A stretch of 64,000 nucleotides of DNA from Xestospongia bergquistia (lineage: Eukaryota > Porifera > Demospongiae > Haplosclerida > Petrosiidae), in NCBI GenBank assembly GCA_963965975.1, contig OZ014411.1:2961001-3025000 (forward strand). The letters are read 5' to 3'. The position numbers and the translations under genes were made by a program. Shown here in pieces: positions 11,901-23,730 of this stretch. The notes under the pieces were generated by a model. That model saw only the letters and a program-made list of their open reading frames with translations, ran no database searches and was not told the origin of the DNA. The first letter of the stretch is position 1. Every line of letters begins with the position of its first letter.

Positions 11901-14900
11901 AATGGTGCTAAAATTTTTATTATTTCCAAATACCTCCATTTCTGGATCTATCAATTATGTCTATTATATTAATACAGTGTTCCCTAAAACCAAATTTTGA
12001 AATTTTGAAAACACTGTTAGTTATAATATTGCAATTACTTTATTACATCACTTAATTATAAACTTACCAATTTTCTATAATTTTACAAGCAAGCAAACCT
12101 CCTAAATAACAATTATTATCAATTTTTTTTCAATTCTGGAGCTATCAATTATGTCTGTTATATTAATACAGTGCCTAAAACCAAATTTTGAAATTTTGAA
12201 AACACTGCTAGTTATAATATTGCAATCATGTCATACTTCATTATTGTCAAAGTAATTATTCATCCAATAAATATTTTAAAATTGTCACAATTGTCATATA
12301 ACATCTAGTTTGTTGCATTATTAAAAGTTTATAGTAAAGAACAGTGTTTGTGTGAAAAACTCTGTTAAATGACATAGGTAAAGTTAATTATAACATTGAT
12401 GCAAATCAACTTTTAAAATTAGTATTAACATGCAATGTAGAAGATCTATTGCTATATCTGTTCAATATTATAATAGACATAGTTTAATTTTTATATTACC
12501 TTCAACATCAGTAAAATTAGCTTGTATGCAAGCAATACGAGCGGCTGATCTTGAAAATTGTTGAGAACATACTCGACCCCAAACTCCAGAAACACAAACT
12601 TCTAGTCTTCCCTCTCTAGTGACAAAACCATTAACAAGACGCACATCTCCAGTGTTACAGCCTCCAGGCTCTGAATGGTTTTACAAAATTATATATATAT
12701 ATACCACAATAAACTAAAATCACTTTTCTATTAGTAATCACAGAGCAATTGAGATATTGAAGTCACAAAAGAATTACAACAAATTCTTTGACATAACAAT
12801 AAAATGCTATGGTAGTTGTTAGTTTAGTGCTAACTATAAGAGTATATTATTATTCATTTGTTATGAGCAAGAAAGCAATTTTTGAACTTTTATACTATAG
12901 AACACAAAATTTTTGTTAAACCTGTCATGTTGACAATTAAATTGACACTACAAAACAATGTGAGTGTTAATCTATATAATGCTTATGCATATATAATATG
13001 TAGACTTGAAATCTATATCATACCATAACATTTTAGTCCCACTTGATTATGTTGACATTCATAATCTCCACATTCAGAATAGTCATCACCATATATATAG
13101 CAATCACTTATGTTATTATAAGCTTGATAACAATGTGGAAGAAATATATACAGATCAGATGAGCCAACACCATATCGTCCATCAGTTATGATTTTTGCAA
13201 CTAGAGAATTATAAATGTTATAAATTTTGAAGTATAATTATTAAAAATTAAATAATAATTCTCTAATTCGTTTAAAATATCTTTGAAAGCAGTACAGAAA
13301 ACTTTCAAAGATGTATGACATCAAGGTCTTAAGACTAGATTGCGTTTTGTTAAAGTAGTGAAAAATCATTAATATAGCTAATAATCAGCTATAATATAAT
13401 TTATAACAAGATTTAAATATACTCCAAAACCAAAGACATATCACTAACATGATCATATGTATTGAAGTTTAAAAACATACTTAGAAAGTTATAATAGCAT
13501 TAGGTAAATTTTGATATTATGACATAACAATTAATCGAATAACAGATAATTTATCAGGGTTAGTACCACTGTAAAATAATGCATCATTTTTACAACTTAC
13601 ATGTATCTTACATTTCTCACAGTATAATTTGTTATTAAGTTATACGCTTACATAGTAACAGATTTTATAGTGAGTAATTCTAATGGATGTTCTATAGTAT
13701 TCCACCAATGTAAGGTACAAATTAGTTGTTAAATACATATTATTTTTACAGTGTAATTAAGATTAAAATACTCCATTAACTGCTTATGTATATATAAATA
13801 TGTTTGCAATAAAAACAATCTTAAGACTTTAGTAATCTCATTAAGTAAAATATTATACTATGACATGTAAACTTACATGGAGTAGCTGTGAGTCCAAGTT
13901 GGTTACAAAGAGTAGCAGCAAGTCGTTCAGACGAACTATAATAATAATAATAATAATAATTTTTTGATTGACATATAGTCGTCCACTTTTGATTATAACA
14001 TATTTCAATTCGACCCTCAGAAGTAGAAATTGAAGTTCTATTGACTAGTCTGACATCATATTCAATTGAACATGGAAGACCAGTATCTGTTAATAAGAAA
14101 GAATAAAGAAAGAATTAGGTCATCAGTTTACTAATAGACACAATTTATTATAAATAAACTGAATTTGACCAAGATTGTGATTGCCTTAATTAGAATAACA
14201 GTACTTTCCCTACTATTTATTGATGTGGTTATTTTAACCAACTAAAAAGGGAAAACCCACATATGTATAATATCATGGCAAGAAATATATAAAGAATATT
14301 TACAGTATTTAGTGGTTGAAATAGTAACCTGGTTCTAGTTTGGAGCATACAAGTTTAACTGTATCTCTTAATGGGTTACAAATATATGGTGAGTGTTGAG
14401 TATTAGATGAATAGTTATAGCAGCCAAAAAGTGAGGAAGAATATGAATAACAGTTGTAAGGTCCAAACCCTATCTTTGTCCATGGTCCTCCGTTAAGAGA
14501 GAAACTCGGCTCTACAGGGCAAAAACGTATAAGATTGGTTGAACATTTTAATTGATAACTGGTGCATTAGATTGGTTGGTAAGAGTATATTAGACACAAA
14601 TTTTATGCTATACTTGTTTCATTCATGCATATACCGTATGTCATATTCTATTCACCAAAAATCCTTGGAAAACAGGAAATTTAGCATAAGATTTTATATA
14701 AAATAAAAATATTATTATAATAAATCAGAAAGAATTATAAATGTATAAGTACAAATTGGTCAAATTTATAAGAAATAATGCTTAATTATAAAAATGAATA
14801 AATTTGGTATCTTTTACTCAACAGAATTAATATGTACAATTTAGGTTACAAATTGATAACTACAGTTATATATGTCCAAAATTAATAACTATTATTTTGG

Positions 14901-17900
14901 GATGTATTCAAACAGGTTTAATGATATAATCCACAAATTAATCTTTCATGATATATTTGAAGGTAGTGATAAAATTGTAAGTCAATATAATCATTTCACA
15001 AGTTATAATCAAATTCACACTTACTAGTGTCATTATAGTTATATCCAAGATCATTACAAGCAATACGTGAATTCTGACAATCCCACCCATAGTCACATAC
15101 AGCAGTCCAATGTCCTGTTGAGTCACAGATCTGTAACATACCACTATCCCCTTCATTGTTAGAAGTTCTGTTGTAAAGACGAAGTTGTTTATAGGTACAG
15201 CGACCTAAAATAACATATTAAGTGTTATGAGTGGGTTTACTAACATTATATGTTGATTTAGTGTGTCCTTTTTTCTAAGTAAAATTAGCACACACATATA
15301 ATGGTAGATTATGAATATAACTAACTCACTAGTATTAAAGTAACACTGAAGACTAATAGTATCTTGATTGTTGTTACAATAATAACGATGATAATATGAA
15401 TTCAAGTAGTAGCTGGAATTACTTAAACAATCAAGTATATTACTACTAGACTGATTGCAGTAGTAATTACCCGCAAAGCCAAGAGTATGCCAATATCCAC
15501 TATCAGGATAAGCTATGGGATCTATAAAATAGAAAAAAGAGAGCTATTAGAGGGTAATTATACAACAAACTTACATGTAAGGATAAAAGACTTGTGCATG
15601 TGTACGTAATGTGTTAGCTATACCATACAAGTAAATAAAACATTTTAAAAATGTATTAAAAGTAGATGTGGTAGTAAAATACCTCAAACAAGCCCCAAAG
15701 TAGGAATGGTATACATCATCCTACATAGTAACCAAAATATCATTGGTATAAACATTTAGTTGTCATAACAGAATATTAAAGCAAACTAGGGCTGTGCTAA
15801 AGGTTCGAACCTTAGATTACATTCAAAGTTTTAAAACCTTTGCCGCTTAAATTAACCTTCGACCTTAACTAAACACACTCATCATAAGCAAATGGTTATT
15901 TTTTGCAAAGCAGCTGGTGTTTCTCTCTCTCTATCCATGATGGCAACTATAACAGTGCCTCAACAAGACAGTAGATCAGACGTGTGGACCTGGTTTGTTA
16001 AGTGTGATGGGAGAAAGAAAGCCAAATGTAACCTTTGTGGAAAGGAGTTGGCATTTCATGGTGGAAAGACTAATTTACGGGAGCACTTGTCAGCAAAACA
16101 TCCTTTGGACTACAAATACAAGGGAAAAGAGGATGAAAATCAGAAGAAACTTGATGTGTAGGCTAGGCATTGTTCTGAGGTGCACCAAAAAGCTATTACG
16201 GAGAAGATATGTGGCGTGATTATCCAAGACAAGAGACCTGTGGCGATGGTTGAGGGACAAGGATTCAGGGATATGATGACGTACTTGGAGCCTGGTTATA
16301 CAATCCCCAACAGAAAACAGTTCACTGCTCTAATCCAACACAAGCATAATTTGACAAAGGAAGAACTGAAGTTGAAAATGAAAGAAAAGGCTATTGGGAT
16401 GTCATTGACAACAGATATCTGGACTAGTGTGGCTGTAGAAGCTTATATGACTGTCACTGTTCATTACATCAATCCTGACTGGATCTTGGAAAGTTTAGTT
16501 TTTGGAGACTTTCTCTTTTCCACAGAGACACACTGGTATCACATAGCTGAGAAGTTACAAGAATTAGCTCAAAGGTGGGAGATAAGTGAAAAAGTTGTAT
16601 CTATCATTCATGATGAGGCAGCAAATATGGAACTGGCAATGGAAATTCTAGAGAAAGAGGCGAACTGGAGAAGCTTTAGCTGCCTCTGCACATCGTCTTC
16701 AGCTATGCTTAAAGGCTGGTGTGAATGTCAGCAGTATTGACAGGCTTCTTGCAGCATCACGTAAACTCATTGCTCATTTTCATCATAGTTCAGTGGCAAC
16801 TGAAGCACTGAAGGAGAAGCAACAGCAGATGAATGTCAAATGAAAGAAACTAATAACTGCTTGTCAGACTCGTTGGAACTCCTCATTTCAAATGCTTGAT
16901 CATCTTCTGAAGCTGAAATGGTCAGTGACAGCTGTGCTATCAGATGAAAATGTAACAAAAAGAAGTGATCGCAGCCTTGATTTAAGAAGTAAGCAGTGGA
17001 GTTTGGCTGAGGAATTAGTCAAAATCCTTGAACCATTCAACAATTGACCTTCGTTTCAGCCCTAAAGCAAACACCCACACAACTAACTACAAAAGACTAT
17101 ATAATAACGTAACCTAAGTTAAAAGTAATGAAACTTTGACAATTAATCTTAAATTTCAAAGGCCATAAATCCAATAATATTAGCATCGCCATTAAATGTT
17201 CATCTACTTTATCACAATATTGTATTGATTTTATTAACTCTAACAGGGCCTACTACCAGTCAGGCTATGTCCTGACCTTTTGACAGGTGAGATTTCAATT
17301 TAACATTTTTAACTTATTAATAACATTATCACTATAATTAATGCCTTTGTCTTAGCTTTGCCTCTAAAGAAATAATTCTTTAGTATCATAAATGTAATGA
17401 CTAATTGCTCTTAAATTTTGAGGTACACAACGCACAACAAAATTGTCTTTACTATTTATTTTTCCTCCCTAATCCCCTAAATTAAGTGTTGGTATATTAA
17501 ACAAGTATTATGTATGCCACTATTGAAGAGTGTATTTCATATATTTGCTGCTAATATATTTTTACATTATACATACTTGGATTGTTGTATCCCAGTGCTT
17601 TGCAAGCTACAATAGAATGATCTCGTGTCCAAATATAGTCACATACAGCTACCCAGTCACCGCCATAACAGATTTGTAACATACCATCACCTTTAACTGT
17701 AGATGAGCCATTGTAGAGACGGACATCATCTTCATTACAGGCAACTATTGTTAGTAAAGCAAATAAAACCTTGGCAATCAGTGTCAAACAAAAGAGATAT
17801 ATAGCAGTACCAATTTCCTAGCGTCTGTTAGATATTAGAGGTACATAGCACTACAGTAACAAGTACACACATGCAATTCCTTACTAGCGTTACGAAGAAG

Positions 17901-17933
17901 TATCAGGAAACACAGGTAAAGAAATAGAGTCAT
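8961..17933 (-). CDS. SRCR receptor gene B, complete (718 aa)
   Basis: Predicted type I receptor with five SRCR domains. Exons: 17933-17885 (signal peptide MTLFLYLCFLILLRNA), D1 17744-17577 and 15521-15330, D2 15204-15025 and 14511-14329, D3 14086-13877 and 13200-13024, D4 12670-12500 and 11819-11652, D5 11054-10893 and 10340-10170, stalk/TM 9374-9251, tail 9162-8961. The exon sum is 2157 nt with no internal stop. Residues: D1 17-136, D2 to 257, D3 to 386, D4 to 499, D5 to 610, stalk 611-632, membrane about 633-662, tail to 718. The stalk is the shortest in the array and has no repeats. The tail is acidic and ends DDKLLKI, but has CELADV where the other genes have CEYAKL or CEYSKL, so it lacks the Tyr. 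Intron 2 holds a hAT element. The ligand is unknown; a role in recognition or adhesion is inferred from the family. Confidence 0.9.
13936..13962 (-). repeat. Tyr-rich loop repeat in D3 of gene B
   Basis: An (ATA)n-type trinucleotide run inside exon D3a. On the minus strand it encodes a run of seven Tyr residues after a conserved CQS motif and before SSERLA. The loop differs in length and composition among the paralogues. Confidence 0.8.
15787..17064 (+). mobile_element. hAT transposon, deleted copy, in intron 2 of gene B
   Basis: A 1278-bp element flanked by a perfect 8-bp target duplication AAGCAAAC (15779-15786 and 17065-17072). The ends are inverted: TAGGGCTG at the left and CAGCCCTA at the right, with weaker pairing further in. 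It carries a broken BED-finger transposase on the strand opposite to the host gene. The C-terminal dimerisation region of the transposase is missing although both termini are present, so the copy has an internal deletion. The left 24 bp of the same element remain at the same site in gene C. Confidence 0.92.
15892..17049 (+). pseudogene. hAT (ZBED-like) transposase, broken
   Basis: Residues from 15949 onward form a BED zinc finger (VWTWFV, CNLCGKE, NLREHLSAKH), read to a TAG stop at 16159-16161. A second open stretch, 16180-16740, has the ZBED-type transposase core (GQGFRDMMTYLEPGY, SLTTDIWTS, IIHDEAANM). After a frame change near 16670, the QTRWNSSFQML motif typical of hAT transposases appears near 16860-16900. 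The protein stops at about 17046, without the conserved C-terminal hAT dimerisation block. The family moves DNA by cut-and-paste; this copy cannot. Confidence 0.88.
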
Positions 17934-17990
17934 CTTTTCAGACAGAATTTTCACTTCCTGTTATCTAATTGTAAATATATGGGCGTGGTT
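17934..17990 (-). promoter_or_regulatory. upstream region of gene B with ETS consensus and CACGCCC box
   Basis: On the minus strand ACAGGAAGTG (plus 17952-17961) lies about 20 bp upstream of the ATG. CCACGCCC (plus 17981-17988) lies about 20 bp further upstream. ACAGGAAGTG is a full ETS-family consensus and CCACGCCC a KLF-type box. Conservation in gene C, and partly in A and E, argues for selection, although recent duplication explains much of the B/C identity. Confidence 0.5.
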
Positions 17991-18735
17991 TAATCTGACG
18001 AGGTCAGCCTTTTAAGCCTTTTAAACTACAACAATACACCCGCCAGCCAAACCCCTTTCTTCTCTATACGACTATAACACAAATGAGTATGACAATAAAG
18101 AAATTGCAACACAAACTCAAATGCAACGAGAAAGAACGGAAAAAAACATATTCCAGCACTCCAAAGAATAATCCTTTTCCTACTTAAGATCAAAACAATC
18201 ATTATGACAATATCCATGACATTTTCATGAAAATTTGTGAAACTTTGTGACCTGTATTACGATTGTCTCACAATATCAAATGTCTAATGAAACAATATTT
18301 AACTATTGCTGGGATTCAGCACAAACAATGGCTTCTTACAATTGCCTGCCAGATTCTGCCAAACCTCAAGTTTCTTATTTAAACTGTTTGTAATAAAAAT
18401 ATAATATTAGATTATACCATTGTTTCATTATGATATATCATATTGCATTCAATCATTTCTACAACTATAATGGTTTGTTACAACCAATTTAAAACAACCA
18501 TAATATACAATACATTTATCAAACACAATTATGCATAAACAAACTAACAATACAAAATTACAATTGTTACAACCATCATAACCAAGACAACCCATACAAT
18601 AAGTACAATCAAATATAACAATGGTGCAACTAATACAAGCAATACAACCAATATAACCTGCACAACTGATATTTATCAACACATACAATAGAACTGATAC
18701 AACCAGCAGAACTGATAAAATCAACATAGACTTCT
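17991..18735. repeat. 5' flank of gene B, duplicated at gene C, with TACAAC repeats
   Basis: The stretch is a near copy of 34180-34910 upstream of gene C. The part at about 18480-18720 is a degenerate repeat of TACAACCAATACAAC-type units. It opens a Cys-rich reading frame on the minus strand that has no family resemblance and follows from the repeat. No gene was seen. Confidence 0.6.
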
Positions 18736-19335
18736 TCGATTCATTATCTAAATTTATAACAGCTCCTTTAGTTCTTCAAGTCCTCCAGCTTTGGATAACT
18801 TTCTTCAGTTAATGGCTATTGAGTTACCTTGTTGTTGCTATAATTAGCTAATTATATAGGGTCAACCTAAGACTGTTTATATAACAACAGTTAATACAGA
18901 AATTGACATTCATAATTTTATGTCTCAATTTTATAAGAAGTGGTGGCATAACTTTTAAGCTTTTAAAAAGTGCAATGGTACATCAAGAAAAGCCAGATAA
19001 ATAATAAGTTATAAGGACAAAGTTAAAAATACCAGTCAAACAGGTTTTGGATATAATAAATCTATATTATCAGTAGCAACAAGGGACAGGGGTCAACTCC
19101 CTTTTGGAATTGGAGATAAGGAAAGAGGTGAGGCTCCATTTTATCTCTCTTTAGTAGGTGTAAGTCCTTCTGGTACTTCTAATATTAACTTCTCAATTGT
19201 ACACTGATCTTGTGAAGGGACAGTGTCCTGATCTTTGGTAGTTTGTTAATGCCTTTGCCATTATAATGTCCATATACACTTGAATGACCTGAAATCATTT
19301 CCTTCAGACTGACCATATAGTATACACATATATAT
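18736..19335. repeat. segment duplicated in inverted orientation at 41450-42017
   Basis: About 590 bp match the reverse complement of 41450-42017, including the AACAAGGGACAGGGGTCAAC and GATCTTTGGTAGTTTGTTAA blocks. No coding signal was recognised. The left partner of the next homologous block (22870-24010) lies more than 3 kb away here but is adjacent at 42 kb, so one locus was rearranged. Confidence 0.7.
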
Positions 19336-19590
19336 GTATAGTCAGTCATAGTATTCGAAGTAGAAATGGATGGCCGCCTTCAGCTTCCATAATAAAGCAG
19401 TGTCTGAAAACGATCTAATGTTTGTATATTTTTACTGGAAATGTTTTTTTTTTCATCCTTTCCCTTGTATTTGGGTTTCTGCTACAAATCTTTACTCATT
19501 CATATGCAAGGTGGTTGGGTTAGCTTGTAAGACTGACGCATTAATACGTAATCAGCCTTTCTCTAAGGTTAACCTCAATTCTAAAAAAAT

Positions 19591-19821
19591 ATGACTCCAC
19601 TTCTTTACCTGTATTTCCTATTCCTTCTTCGTTGCTCTAGTAAGTACTTGCACGTATTCTACAGTTAAAGGTGATGGTATGTTACAAATCTGTTATGGTG
19701 GTGACTGGGTAGCTGTATGTGACAATCTTTGGTCACAAGATCATTCTTCTTGTAAAGAACTTGGATACAGCAATCCAAGTAAGAACTATACAAATATGCA
19801 TATATATAATTTATATATATA

Positions 19822-19870
<49 letters not shown>

Positions 19871-19955
19871 TATATATATATATGTATGTGTATATATAAT
19901 GTATATAATATATATGTATTATATATATATATATATATTATATATATATATAATG

Positions 19956-19999
<44 letters not shown>

Positions 20000-21005
20000 T
20001 TGTGTATTAAAAATTACTGGACAATATCCATTTCATATAAGAATTAATAAAATACCCAAACTCTTAAACAGTGGTATACATGATACAGGTTTATCTTACT
20101 AATACTTAATTTAGGGTATTAGGGAAATAAATAGTTTTAGTGTGCATTGTATGCTATTCCTGTATTTACTATTCCTTCTTCGTTGCACTAGTAAGTACTT
20201 GCACGTATTCTACAGTTAAAGGTGACCATAGCCTGACTGGTGGTATGCCCTGTTAGAGTTGATGAAATCAATGCAATATTGCAATTAAATAGATAAATAT
20301 TTATTTGGCATGCTAATCTTATTCGATATATACCTTTTAAAATTTCAATTAAATGTTTAAAGCTTATTACTTCGAAAGAATTTAAACTTAGGTTGTGTGA
20401 TTATATAGTCTTTTACTGGAATTCTTTTGAGAATGTTTGACTTAATATTCTTTTTTAGCTCTTGTGATAACTAAATATTATACCTTTGATATTGTACTTA
20501 CTATGTAGGGATCTCTGTACAGCCATATCTATGTGCTTTTTTGAGTTATTTTTACTGCCATCTTTACTTTTATCTCTACAATTTTAGAATGTTTTATTTA
20601 CTTGTAAAATATTATGGGATACCATTTGTATGAAAATTAAATGCATTTAATTGTATAATTAAAAAGTTATGATTTACTTTTAATGCTCATTATTTGTTAA
20701 ATAACTCGTGATTTACAAAATAATACATGATTTATTAAATAAATAAGAAGCAAATCAACAGTTAACTTATTTAATAAATCATGACTTATTATGATAATTT
20801 TCCAATTTTGAGACAAACAGACAAACCCATACAATATAACTAAAATATTTCATGCACAAGTGCTTTGTCTTTATAATTGCCTTCTAACAATAGTCTTTTT
20901 TTCTATTATTTAGATCCTATAGCTTATCCTGATAGTGGATATTGGCATACTCTTGGCTTTGCAGGTAATTACTACTGCAATCAGTCTAGTAGTAATATAC
21001 TTGAT
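19591..21005 (+). pseudogene. inverted SRCR-gene 5' fragment (signal, D1a, part of D1b)
   Basis: Plus-strand remnant of a B/C-type gene. A 49-nt signal-peptide exon (19591-19639, MTPLLYLYFLFLL) is followed by the back half of exon D1a (about 19660-19778, GMLQICYGGDWVAVCD) with nine nucleotides lost. The SP intron and the first part of D1a are collapsed together. A second copy of the same signal/D1a junction appears at about 20160-20225, followed by sequence matching the reverse complement of 17215-17272. Exon D1b begins at 20914 after a good acceptor and is cut off at 21005, where DPH5-like sequence begins. Intron D1a/D1b contains a long AT microsatellite. The fragment is non-functional. Confidence 0.82.
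19800..20000. repeat. AT/TATA microsatellite
   Basis: About 200 bp of (AT)n with short CACACA and TGTATG interruptions. The Tyr/Ile-rich open frames here are produced by the repeat and are not genes. Confidence 0.95.
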
Positions 21006-22020
21006 AAACAAATTTATGTCTCTCTCGCTGTTAGGAAGAATACTATGGACGATCATTGATAATAGCTGATAGAGAATTAGTAGAACAAAATGCTGGTTGG
21101 TTAATAGCTAACTATTAAACACTCATATTGTCTCTATACATAGATGAAATATTGGAGAATGGTGATACACAAGATGTTGCCTTTTTAGTGGTGGATGATC
21201 CATTAGGGTAAGAGGACAACAGCTTGTTGCTTTGGTAACGTCTTTCTGTCATTCAGTGCTACAACTCACACTAATTTGATTATACGAGCTAATAAGAGGA
21301 ACATCCCCTATCAAATTGTTCATAATGTCTCCAATATAAATGCCATTGGTTGCTGTGGTTTACAGGTTCTAATAAAAAGTACGGAGTATAATATTAATAG
21401 TTATTATAGTTATATAGCTTTGGAGAGACAGTCTCTGTTCCATATTGGACTGATAGCTGGCAACCTGATAGTTTGCTGACAAAATAGAAAAAAATTTAAC
21501 CCATGGACTGCATACTCTGTGTCTATTAGGTTAGTGTATTGACAATAAATACAATATTCTGACATAGATTTTGTATTTCTTTACATTAGATATTAAAATG
21601 AATGAGTTATCGCTGGAACATATGATGAAGTAATGTTTCTAGGTGAAATAAAAATATCATTAACAGGTTGTACAGGGGTAAAAGAGTATATGAACCCCCT
21701 TGATTTATGACAGTAGGTGTGGCTGCATCACAGCTTTTACAAGTGATCAAGAATCATGAAGAGAGTGATCAACCTTTGCATTGTGAGTATTTCATTTGTT
21801 TATTTGTATATTATTAATACCTTATTAGATCTTTCTGCTAAAAGATTATGTGTCGGTGTGGCTCGGATTGGTTCACCTGATCAAAAGATTGCTGTTGTTT
21901 CATTAAGTAATATTAGTAGGTGGAGTTTAGGTGGACCCTTCATTCTTTGGTAAAAGAATTGGAGAAACTCATCCTTTAAGAATACAATGTTAAATATTGT
22001 TGCTAATCCTGTAACAGTAT
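21006..22020 (+). pseudogene. DPH5: DPH5-like diphthine synthase, broken copy
   Basis: DPH5 methylates the modified histidine of elongation factor 2 during diphthamide synthesis in the cytoplasm. The match runs in order through exons 21006-21095 (YYGRSLIIADRELVEQN), 21144-21207 (DVAFLVVDDPLG), 21257-21365 (NVSNINAIGCCGLQ), 21410-21529 (LYSFGETVSVPYWTDSW), 21590-21629, 21676-21782 (YEPP...MTVGVAASQLLQ) and 21829 onward (LCVGVARIGSPDQKIA). The introns have GT/AG ends and consistent phases, so it comes from genomic DNA and not from a retrocopy. It is broken: a one-base frame loss near 21484, a TGA at 21701-21703 where a coding triplet is expected, frame slips after 21930, and the N-terminal 50 or so residues replaced by the SRCR D1b fragment. 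No other piece of DPH5 was seen in the window. Confidence 0.88.
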
Positions 22021-22175
22021 AAAAAATATGAATAGAGTTATCTGATAGGTCTGTTATAGCAATTTGATAAAAATTATATATTATTTTTATTCAAGGACAA
22101 GAAACATATCAGAAAATTTTTATCCTAGGACAAACTGCTAAAGCAGACCAATCTGATAACTCTATTCATATTTTT
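22021..22175. repeat. fold-back (inverted repeat) element
   Basis: The left arm AATATGAATAGAGTTATCTG (from about 22026) is matched in reverse complement by CAGATAACTC...TTCATATT-type sequence ending near 22173, with about 60 bp between the arms. It has the form of a small MITE or fold-back repeat just 3' of the DPH5 pseudogene. No target duplication was resolved. Confidence 0.65.
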
Positions 22176-22535
22176 TTTTATTCCTAGAACAGAAAGTTAT
22201 TAGCTGACAATTTTATATATTTCAAGTCATTTTCTACCTAGACTACCTAGACACTTAAAAATATAAATAATGTAAATATAAATTGCTCCTAAAACAACAA
22301 AATAAAATTTATATTAGTGGTCAGGTATTATGACTTCAATCATAATGATACTGATGTATCTTAAATATCATGTCTTTAATTTTTTATGAGATTCTGAATA
22401 TCAGGATTTCAATGTATCTATTAAACCAGTCAAACCAATTAAAAATTATTGACAATATAGAACATTTCACGAATTTGTTGACAGCTTTACTGATAGGTAG
22501 TTTTAAATAAATCTAAATTTATAAAAAAAAACCTT
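22176..22535. other. AT-rich spacer
   Basis: No gene, repeat family or SRCR homology was recognised in this stretch. Confidence 0.4.
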
Positions 22536-22866
22536 GTGTGTTGCCCAAACAATCCCTCCTCAGGATTCCCGGCTAATGCTAGCTGGGACTGCCGTTTTCG
22601 GCTTGGTAACCATTGTCTGAAGATGAGGTAATCCTGGCTGGAGCACTGCCCTAACTTCAAACCAGCTGTACAGGATTCAAGCTCTTAGGGATGTCAATGC
22701 AGTCATTGTAAGCAGGAACCGGGCCCCACAAATACACCAGCCTCATCTCATTTAAAGGGAAACTACCAGCCCTATCCTAGTCGGCCTTTCGGATACTCTG
22801 AAGAGTATGCTGGTAACAATGTCAGAGGTCTGATGCATTGCAGAACGCTGGCCTACAACACACTAA
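22536..22866. repeat. GC-rich interspersed repeat, copy 1
   Basis: About 330 bp of much higher GC content than its surroundings, shared with 23380-23730 (same orientation) and 42260-42560 (inverted). Shared blocks include GCTAGCTGGGAC, GGTAATCCTGGCTGGAGC, AGTCGGCCTTTCGGATACTC and CTGATGCATTGCAGAACGCT. The ends are TGTTGCCC...ACAACACA-like. No open frame is conserved among copies. It could be a SINE or a MITE; the family was not recognised. Confidence 0.75.
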
Positions 22867-23380
22867 GATGAGCTCTAGCTGCAGACTGTTCAATATATAA
22901 TATTATAATATAATTATTAAACACTCACTCTTTTCACACACAAATGATGATCGTCTTTCTTTCCAGTTAATGCATTGCTATTTAACTGAAAATTATAATA
23001 CAACAGTGAAGAATAACTTAATGGGTACCTTTAAACTAGGAGAAGTGTCTAAAGACAGGAATGTTTCCATAGAAATGCTTCCAAAAGAATGATATATTAT
23101 TTGTGCCAGATATTATTATTCATGACATCTGTAATTGCAACACCCATTTCATGAACTTCTGATAAAACATTCCTGCCATATCATACGTCGTCAAATGTCT
23201 CTCGATATCTGTAACTTCTACAATTCGTAGTTCTATTTTATTATGTAATTTTGTTCTCTATTTAGTAATAGTTCGACTAATCTTAGCTGGCTACTAAACC
23301 TTAACATTAACTTTACTTTGGATTGACTGACATTTCTTGTAGTTTAAAATAAAGTTAAGATTTATTTTAAAAAAAAGTTG
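22867..23380. repeat. unit duplicated in inverted orientation at 42561-43015
   Basis: This block between the two GC-rich repeats matches the reverse complement of 42561-43015, for example CAATCCAAAGTAAA and AATGCATTAACTGG read on the minus strand. It contains no recognised gene. Confidence 0.7.
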
Positions 23381-23730
23381 TGTTGCCCCAAACGATTCCT
23401 ACTCGCTCACCCACTCAGGCTTCCACTTAGGCTCCAGGATTCCCTGCTATTGCTAGCTGGGACCGCCACCTGGCTTGGTAACCCTCGTCTTCGCGAGGTA
23501 ATCCTGGCTGGAGCATCGCCCTAACTTAAAACCAGCTGTACGGGATTCCAGCTCTTAGGGAATGTCGCATTCAGGAACCGGGAACCACAAATACACCAGC
23601 CTCTTCTCGTTTAAAGGGAGACTACCAGCCCTATCCTAGTCGGCCTTTCGGATACTCCGTAGAGTATGCTGGTAACCATCTCAGAGGTCTGATGCATTGC
23701 AGAACGCTGGCCCACAACACAACCTATCCG
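23381..23730. repeat. GC-rich interspersed repeat, copy 2
   Basis: Fullest of the three copies. It begins GTTGCCCCAAACGATTCC and ends GGCCCACAACACA. It retains the CACTCAGGCTTCCACTTAGG block lost in copy 1 and present in copy 3. Confidence 0.75.

Noticed and set aside
18449-18727. Cys-rich minus-strand frame of 92 residues, and a similar one at 45676-45930
   Set aside because: Both come from the TACAAC repeat, whose complement gives TGT codons; there is no start context, splice site or conserved length between copies.
19665-20102. Tyr/Ile-rich open frames on both strands
   Set aside because: They are generated by the AT microsatellite.
22540-22860. tRNA-like or rRNA-like gene in the GC-rich repeat
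   Set aside because: I could not draw a cloverleaf or find A and B boxes with confidence, and it has no match to rRNA that I recognise.
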